DNA from: JAAXKN01 sp050258415
Lineage (GTDB): Bacteria > Bacteroidota > Ignavibacteria > Ignavibacteriales > SURF-24
Direction: 5' to 3'
Assembly (NCBI GenBank): GCA_050258415.1
Contig: JBLMYS010000072.1
Span: 1 to 10,954, forward strand
Length of the DNA: 10,954 nucleotides
Shown one piece after another: positions 7,984 to 10,954 of the stretch; within the stretch, counting starts at the first letter, position 1, and every line of letters starts with the position of its first letter. The notes below the pieces were generated by a model. That model had not been told where the DNA came from and made no database searches. It saw nothing but the letters and a program-made list of their open reading frames with translations. The position numbers were made by a program, and so were the translations under genes.

Positions 7984-8539
7984 GCAAAATAAAATTACAA
8001 TAATCTTGAAAACAATTTGCAATTGGGCTATAGCACTCACCTTGCTTATGCTTTTACTGCAGTTTACAGTTGCTGACAATATAAGCATAAGCAATGATTT
8101 GATCGATAACTTTCTCCATTTTGGAAAATCCTGGGCAATATGTTTTCTTGTGTTTCTTGTACCGGCAACCATATTCTTCCATTCGGGTAAACTTCTTATC
8201 AAAACCATTAGTGGAATTACAGGGCTGATTTTGAGCATCCCTGTTATTTTATTTGGATGGTTTCTCATTATGATTATGTTCCGGGGAGAAAAGGCCGATG
8301 CAAGATACTACTTCAGTTCAAAAAACGGATTTTCCTATTATATAAAAAGCGAAAGACTTTCAGCTCTGGATGGATCGGAACTACATATTTATAAAGAAAG
8401 ACCTTTATTCTTTTTTGTAAAAGAAAGACTGCCGGTAAAGGATGAAGAATTAAATGCCATGGGGATTAAGCCTGATAAGATCAGGTCGTATTTTATTGAT
8501 GAGTATTTCAAAAAGGCCTTCATGCCCGCCACTGATTGA
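7982..8539 (+). CDS. Hypothetical protein with three predicted membrane segments
   Basis: 185 residues; I do not recognise a family. Three hydrophobic segments at about 12-31, 51-67 and 78-100 are followed by a polar tail (101-185) rich in Lys, Glu and aromatic residues, including KERPLFFFVKERLPV near 138-152. The positive-inside rule does not give a clear side for the tail. The composition is clearly more AT-rich than mutS or the GH13 gene, which fits acquired or poorly conserved accessory DNA. No ribosome site precedes the ATG at 7982, and a -10 box overlaps it; alternatives are a TTG at 8006 and an ATG at 8048, the latter removing part of the first membrane segment. The next plus-strand gene starts 67 bp later with no terminator between, so the two are probably co-transcribed. 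Confidence 0.6.
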   Translation: MQNKITIILKTICNWAIALTLLMLLLQFTVADNISISNDLIDNFLHFGKSWAICFLVFLVPATIFFHSGKLLIKTISGITGLILSIPVILFGWFLIMIMFRGEKADARYYFSSKNGFSYYIKSERLSALDGSELHIYKERPLFFFVKERLPVKDEELNAMGIKPDKIRSYFIDEYFKKAFMPATD

Positions 8540-8606
8540 TCTTTAACAATCCCGATCCCATTAGCTGAAGCAAAAGAAATTAAAAACGAAAAATATTAAT
8601 AATTTT

Positions 8607-9212
8607 ATGAAACAACAGGAGAACATATCGCGGGATAATTTTTTGTCTCCCCGGGACATTGACTGGAGCCCCCTTAGCAGGGCTAATATTTCTTTTAAGA
8701 CCAGAAGAGCTGCGTTAATGGAAGAAAATATGCTCATCTTTGTTCCGACCAAAAGGGCCATCCTTGCGTACATTTTTTTTATTATTGTCTGCGGATTTGC
8801 ACTTTTAATAATTCTTAAAGACGAAGGTAATAATATTTCAGCGATAATGCTTCCTTCAATTTTGTTAATTGTTTCTGTCATTTTTCTTTGGGCGGGAATA
8901 AAGCCCGTTGTCTTTAATAAAAGAAATAATTTGTACTACAGCTCATGGATAGCCCCGAAGCAAAAGAGTGGAAAAGCTTTTCCAAAATGGAGATATGTTC
9001 CATTAGATGAGATATACAGCGTGCAGGTATTATCATATATGATTCCCATGAGAAATGACGGCTATGAACTGAACCTTGTACTTAAAGATTCAAGCAGAGT
9101 TTATGTCATAGGACATAAAGATTTGAAACAGATATCCCGTGATGCAGCTATGATTGCAGGATTTCTTAATATTCCATTATGGAAGTTTGTAGGAAATGAA
9201 ACTAATTTTTAA
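8607..9212 (+). CDS. Hypothetical protein with two membrane segments and a soluble C-terminal domain
   Basis: 201 residues. A polar N-terminus (1-48) leads to two adjacent membrane segments (about 51-70 and 78-97) and then a 100-residue domain. That domain reads NKRNNLYYSSW, a turn, YVPLDEIYSVQVLS (130-143), YELNLVLKDSSRVYVIGH (153-170) and a closing helix ending FLNIPLW (186-192). This strand order resembles bacterial PH-like membrane proteins, and I have seen the same pattern of two TM segments, then YELNLVL, then a helix ending in a Pro-Trp pair in unnamed proteins elsewhere, but I cannot name the family. Likely an inner-membrane protein with a cytoplasmic domain; function unknown. It follows the 185-residue membrane protein by 67 bp on the same strand, and terminator-like DNA follows at 9333-9350. 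AT-rich like its neighbour. Confidence 0.65.
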   Translation: MKQQENISRDNFLSPRDIDWSPLSRANISFKTRRAALMEENMLIFVPTKRAILAYIFFIIVCGFALLIILKDEGNNISAIMLPSILLIVSVIFLWAGIKPVVFNKRNNLYYSSWIAPKQKSGKAFPKWRYVPLDEIYSVQVLSYMIPMRNDGYELNLVLKDSSRVYVIGHKDLKQISRDAAMIAGFLNIPLWKFVGNETNF

Positions 9213-9308
9213 TCAGATTGATAAAAGATATTGAGTCCCGGGGATCCCTTTAATTTCTATCTTTAATAAAAGAATATTCAATATATTAAACGCATCAACG
9301 CAGTACCT

Positions 9309-9343
9309 CCGGGTTCGGTCACCCCTTTGCGGGCGATTGTCGC
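9309..9343 (+). repeat. Worn copy D of the hairpin repeat
   Basis: GGGTTC (9311-9316), CACCCCTT, GGG and TTGTC occur in the same order as in copies B and C, but the second hairpin module is missing and small insertions break stem 1. It lies in the same orientation and the same relative place (before a TAAGGGC-type terminator) as copy C, which supports it being the duplicated counterpart. Confidence 0.4.
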
Positions 9344-9350
9344 TTTTTTT
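9333..9350 (+). terminator. Terminator after the two membrane-protein genes
   Basis: GCGA-TTG-TCGC (9333-9343) followed directly by seven T (9344-9350). The stem is short (4 bp, extendable by G-T pairs), but the T-tract is good. It lies 120 bp after the last plus-strand stop and lies inside repeat copy D. The T-tract abuts the A-tract of the opposing terminator. Confidence 0.45.
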
Positions 9351-9351
9351 C

Positions 9352-9377
9352 AAAAAAAAGCTCTTATCATTAAGGGC
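9352..9377 (-). terminator. Intrinsic terminator of the toxin-antitoxin operon
   Basis: On the minus strand: GCCCTTA (9377-9371), loop ATGA, TAAGAGC (9366-9360), then eight T (9359-9352). All seven pairs form, one as G-T. It lies 65 bp after the antitoxin stop. With 9333-9350 it makes a convergent pair. The stem closely matches the hairpin at 10656-10673 beside the thioredoxin-like gene. Confidence 0.75.
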
Positions 9378-9424
9378 CCTTTATAATCAATGTCCGTCTT
9401 TTATCAGCTAGCCTGCTTTATTTC
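9360..9424 (-). repeat. Diverged duplicate of the thioredoxin-like gene's 3' end and terminator (copy 1)
   Basis: By eye this aligns with 10656-10721 over about 65 bp with one or two single-base gaps and roughly three quarters identity. Fixed points, in order: the TAAGGGC stem, ATAAT, TTTTATCAGCT, GCCT and CTTTA. In copy 2 the TCA at 10701-10703 is the stop of the thioredoxin-like gene; here TCA at 9404-9406 is the matching stop of a reading frame that now has no gene body. Confidence 0.6.
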
Positions 9425-9442
9425 AGCCGCTAATTTCAAAAG
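9404..9442 (-). pseudogene. Remnant of the last codons of a thioredoxin-like gene
   Basis: After the antitoxin's TAG the same frame continues for twelve codons (LLKLAAEIKQAS) to TGA at 9406-9404. This tail resembles the end of the thioredoxin-like protein at 10701-10954 (FLKEWSPKNVKKAS), with two codons missing. The last residues of the antitoxin (KVL) also align with KVL in that protein, so the join may lie just inside the antitoxin gene. It is not expected to be translated. Confidence 0.4.
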
Positions 9443-9787
9443 CTATAAAACTTTTGCTTTTCTTCTGCCGGTTTTAGAATTAATTTTTTGTTCTTTCAGT
9501 GATAATACGGTATCAAGTACTGCTTCAGGATGCTTATCTGCAACTGCAAGTAGTATGCGGGCCGGGCCTTCGGGATATCTTAAACCCTGCTCCCAATTTT
9601 TCAAAGTTCCTGCACTAATACCCAATGCATCTGCAAACTTGATCTGTGACATTTTGAATTTTGAACGAATTCTCTTAATATCAGGGATGTCATAGGTGAC
9701 TGTCTCTCCTGCTTTCATTTCTCCTTTAAGAATGGCAGCTCCCTGTTTTACGCTTTCCAAAAGTTCTTCGAATGATTTATTATCCAT
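9443..9787 (-). CDS. XRE-family (NadS/HigA-like) antitoxin
   Basis: 114 residues. The N-terminal segment FEELLESVKQGAAILKGE (6-23) and the link VTYDIPDIKRIRSKF are typical of NadS/HigA-type antitoxins; the helix-turn-helix is SQIKFADALGISAGTLKNWEQG at 47-68, followed by the conserved R-PEGPAR-LL-VA and HPEAVL. Its role is to bind and neutralise the toxin encoded just upstream and, through the HTH, to repress their shared promoter. Its ATG lies inside the toxin gene: the two overlap by 8 bases (ATGGATAA), so translation is probably coupled. The toxin-first order is that of higBA-type modules. The Lys/Arg-rich tail from about 100 on is less typical and lies next to the duplicated thioredoxin tail, so it may be partly foreign. 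Confidence 0.9.
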   Translation of the reverse strand: MDNKSFEELLESVKQGAAILKGEMKAGETVTYDIPDIKRIRSKFKMSQIKFADALGISAGTLKNWEQGLRYPEGPARILLAVADKHPEAVLDTVLSLKEQKINSKTGRRKAKVL

Positions 9788-10103
9788 AATATTCCTCGAC
9801 TAATTTTATTAAAGTCTCAGTCTGCTTTTTCGTCAGATCGGCCTGTACGTTTTTTTTATAGATATAAAGCAGCAAAATAACCCTATCTGACTTTTTTAAA
9901 TAATAGATTATCCTTGCTCCGCCGCTTTTCCCTTTACCTGATATTGCTACTCTTATTTTTCTTAACCCCTTGCTTCCCTTGATTACCGTCCCTTTTTCAG
10001 GATTTGCGGCAAGATCTTTCTGAAAAGTTTCCATCTCTTCAGATGAAAGAATATCCTTAGATAACTTTACAAAAATCGGGGTTTTAATAATGTGTATCTG
10101 CAT
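9780..10103 (-). CDS. RelE/HigB-type toxin
   Basis: 107 residues, full length for the RelE/ParE-fold toxins paired with NadS-like antitoxins. Recognisable features: MQIHIIKTPIF start, SSEEMETFQKDLAANPEKG (20-38), GLRKIRVA (46-53), GKSGGARIIYYL (58-69) with R64, and ILLLYIYKKNVQADLTKKQ (76-94) before a C-terminal helix. Members of this group act as ribosome-dependent mRNA interferases; the basic residues K49, R51, R64 and K83-K84 are the kind used there, but activity here is inferred. It is the first gene of the pair. The start at 10103 fits the family start, but no ribosome site precedes it, and the best -10 box ends only five bases upstream, which points to a leaderless message. Confidence 0.9.
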   Translation of the reverse strand: MQIHIIKTPIFVKLSKDILSSEEMETFQKDLAANPEKGTVIKGSKGLRKIRVAISGKGKSGGARIIYYLKKSDRVILLLYIYKKNVQADLTKKQTETLIKLVEEYYG

Positions 10104-10108
10104 ACATT

Positions 10109-10137
10109 AATATACGTCAATGACATATAATTTGCAA
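10109..10137 (-). promoter_or_regulatory. Promoter of the toxin-antitoxin operon
   Basis: On the minus strand TTGCAA (10137-10132, 4 of 6) and TATATT (10114-10109, 5 of 6) are 17 bp apart. Transcription would start at or within a base or two of the toxin ATG (10103), giving a leaderless mRNA. Confidence 0.5.
10111..10129. promoter_or_regulatory. Palindromic operator in the toxin-antitoxin promoter
   Basis: TATACGTCA and TGACATATA are separated by one base and match at 8 of 9 arm positions. The site fills the spacer and part of the -10, where a bound antitoxin HTH dimer would block RNA polymerase. A second, smaller palindrome TGTAT-CTGC-ATACA (10093-10106) covers the toxin start codon and could be a second binding site. 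Confidence 0.55.
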
Positions 10138-10321
10138 TTTAATAAATACACCCAATCCCCGGACCCAAATTTATATATGCTGAGGGAGGGCTATTTCAAA
10201 AATAATTTTTTGTTTTTGGGGATGTAAATGCTTATTAAGACAGCCATCCCCAGATTTAGTCGTCAACTTAATAATTCAAAAATCAAGCGCAAGGAGAGCA
10301 TCTGGAATTAACGCAGTTATT

Positions 10322-10490
10322 AAGCCCTGAAAGGGCAGTCTGTCTATAGCAGAGATGTTTCTCCCCCAAATTCCGAGCCCTGAATGGGCGTGATCTATGC
10401 CTTAAAATACAAGAGACATAGCGCCCCCTCAGGGCGCTGAGATCTATTGGGTGATATCCTTTCTATAGACAGAGCACCACTTCGCGGCTT
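10322..10490. repeat. 169-bp symmetrical element: two facing copies of a two-hairpin repeat
   Basis: Two copies point at each other about a centre at 10406. Each starts AAGCC..GAA..GG (10322 on plus, 10490 on minus), continues TCTGTCTATAG (10339-10349; inverted at 10463-10473, 11 of 11 bases), and has a second GCCCTGA hairpin exactly 55 bases after its start (10377 on plus, 10435 on minus). The first 36 bases of the two copies agree at 25 positions. The hairpins are GCCCT-GAA-AGGGC (10324-10336), GCCC/GGGC (10377-10389) and AGCGCCC/GGGCGCT (10420-10438); the fourth has a weak stem. No coding function seen. Confidence 0.65.
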
Positions 10491-10560
10491 TGTGACATGG
10501 ACATTTATACATGCTCTTGTTTTCTTAATTTATTCTAATGAATTCTTAGGATTATAAATT

Positions 10561-10629
10561 AAGGGGTTCCTACACCCCTTCGGGGTTTGTCACCGCCGGG
10601 CTATCGATACCATGCCGCTGCCGCGGCAT
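10561..10629 (+). repeat. Double-hairpin repeat, copy C
   Basis: GGGGTTCC (10563-10570), stem 1 ACCCC-TTC-GGGGT, conserved linker TTTGTCACCGC and GGGCTA, then stem 2 ATGCCGC-TGCC-GCGGCAT (10612-10629). A competing stem AAGGGGT/ACCCCTT (10561-10580) excludes stem 1, so the element can switch folds. Same orientation as copy B, about 2.77 kb away. Confidence 0.7.
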
Positions 10630-10651
10630 TAGAATGGTACTGTAAAAATAC

Positions 10652-10677
10652 AAAGGCCCTTATTGCTAAGGGCTTTT
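10652..10677. terminator. Bidirectional hairpin after the thioredoxin-like gene
   Basis: GCCCTTA (10656-10662), loop TTGC, TAAGGGC (10667-10673), extended outward by A-T pairs: AAA on the left, TTTT on the right. It lies 24 bp after the stop of the minus-strand gene; on that strand the T-run is short (CTTTG), so it is a modest terminator. The stem is nearly the same as that at 9360-9377. Confidence 0.55.
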
Positions 10678-10721
10678 AATAATTGATACCTGTATTTTTA
10701 TCAGCTGGCCTTCTTTACATT
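10656..10721 (-). repeat. Thioredoxin-like gene 3' end and terminator (copy 2 of the duplication)
   Basis: The intact counterpart of 9360-9424: terminator stem, spacer and the last seven codons of the thioredoxin-like gene, in the same order and orientation. The pair forms a direct repeat about 1.3 kb apart that brackets the toxin-antitoxin operon and the symmetrical element. Confidence 0.6.
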
Positions 10722-10954
10722 CTTGGGAGACCACTCTTTAAGGAAATTCAGGACCTTTTCGGGATCGTGACCTTTGTCTTTTTCTAAGACGCCTGTTTCC
10801 TGTGAATGAATGAGCTTCCCTTCGCTGTCAAGTACAAAGAGATGCGGATAGCCCGGGATCTTGGGGTACTTTGAAAGCACGGCCTCATTCTTGTTTTCTT
10901 TGCTGTAGTTTACTTTTACAACTATATAATTTGCTTTCAGGTAATCTGCTATTT
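10701..10954 (-). CDS. Thioredoxin-fold protein, C-terminal part (5' end outside the window)
   Basis: The last 83 residues, ending at TGA 10703-10701. The sequence reads ADYLKANYIVVKVNYSKEN, then LSKYPKIPGYPHLFVLDSEG, KLIHSQETG, and a final helix ending FLKEWSPKNVKKAS. Val-Lys-Val-Asn, the cis-proline turn in GYPHLFVLD and the closing helix are those of thioredoxin-like proteins of the DUF255/Thioredoxin_7 type. The CXXC-type active site, if present, lies upstream outside the window, so redox activity cannot be judged. Relatives are often exported. Its GC content is higher than that of the accessory genes before it, suggesting the conserved chromosome resumes here. A hairpin terminator follows. 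Confidence 0.75.
   Translation of the reverse strand, partial: IADYLKANYIVVKVNYSKENKNEAVLSKYPKIPGYPHLFVLDSEGKLIHSQETGVLEKDKGHDPEKVLNFLKEWSPKNVKKAS

Larger units (their letters stand above)
10104..10700. other. Long intergenic region between the toxin gene and the thioredoxin-like gene
   Basis: 597 bp with no recognised gene. From left to right: toxin promoter and operator (10109-10137); AT-rich DNA with a GGGGATG/CATCCCC inverted pair (10218-10224 and 10245-10251); the symmetrical element (10322-10490); AT-rich DNA; repeat copy C (10561-10629); and the hairpin at 10656-10677. A 27-codon frame at 10228-10311 follows a GGGG, but it resembles nothing and is left uncalled. Confidence 0.6.

Noticed and set aside
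7963..8268. 101-codon minus-strand frame under the three-segment membrane protein
   Set aside because: The plus-strand frame is longer and encodes regular membrane segments; this one overlaps it and is of mixed, unstructured composition.
9390..9695. 101-codon plus-strand frame over the antitoxin
   Set aside because: The minus strand encodes a clear HTH antitoxin there; the plus-strand translation is Ser/Ala-rich and unlike any protein.
10218..10251. GGGGATG/CATCCCC inverted pair as a terminator or IS end
   Set aside because: The loop is 20 bases, no T-tract follows, and no transposase or target duplication is seen.
10228..10311. 27-codon micro-ORF after GGGG
   Set aside because: Too short to judge; no similarity recognised and it lies inside a repeat-rich gap, so the ribosome-site match may be chance.
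10322..10629. Possible CRISPR array because of several similar repeats
   Set aside because: The units are palindromic, occur in both orientations, vary in sequence and lack uniform spacers; they are hairpin repeats.

Overview
The window looks like chromosomal DNA from a bacterium of the Bacteroidota/Ignavibacteriota (FCB) side of the tree. This is a tentative inference. It rests on the mix of genes (long-form MutS, a DUF1684 protein, a giant GH13 protein, NadS-type antitoxin), on only partial use of Shine-Dalgarno sites, and on GC-rich modular hairpin repeats of a kind I associate with intergenic DNA of that group. No rRNA, tRNA, CRISPR array or transposase gene is visible.

Positions 1-3543 (minus strand) form a tight operon read right to left: mutS, then a membrane-anchored DUF1684 protein 16 bp later, then the N-terminal part of a DAHP synthase that leaves the window and touches the previous stop in a TAATG overlap. 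A good sigma70-type promoter for it lies at 3567-3595. On the other side of a 313-bp intergenic region, positions 3857-7585 (plus) hold a single 1242-residue GH13-family glycoside hydrolase. Its catalytic motifs are flanked by long helical N- and C-terminal extensions, and its region IV histidine is replaced by proline. It ends in a hairpin plus T-tract terminator at 7668-7691.

Positions 7586-10700 are an AT-richer accessory stretch, rich in repeats. It contains two unrecognised membrane proteins on the plus strand (7982-8539 and 8607-9212) and a RelE-type toxin/XRE antitoxin pair on the minus strand (10103-9443), which has a well-defined candidate promoter with a palindromic operator in its spacer. 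At least three copies (plus one worn copy) of a double-hairpin repeat sit at 7594-7645, 7796-7862, 9309-9343 and 10561-10629. A separate 169-bp symmetrical element, two copies of another two-hairpin repeat facing each other, lies at 10322-10490. Positions 10701-10954 (minus) are the C-terminal end of a thioredoxin-fold protein.

The most informative structure is a duplication. The hairpin repeat, the terminator and the last codons of the thioredoxin-like gene (10561-10721) have a diverged second copy in the same order and orientation just after the antitoxin gene (9309-9424). This suggests that a tandem copy of the thioredoxin-like gene, or an insertion into its 3' end, was replaced by the toxin-antitoxin module, leaving only its tail.
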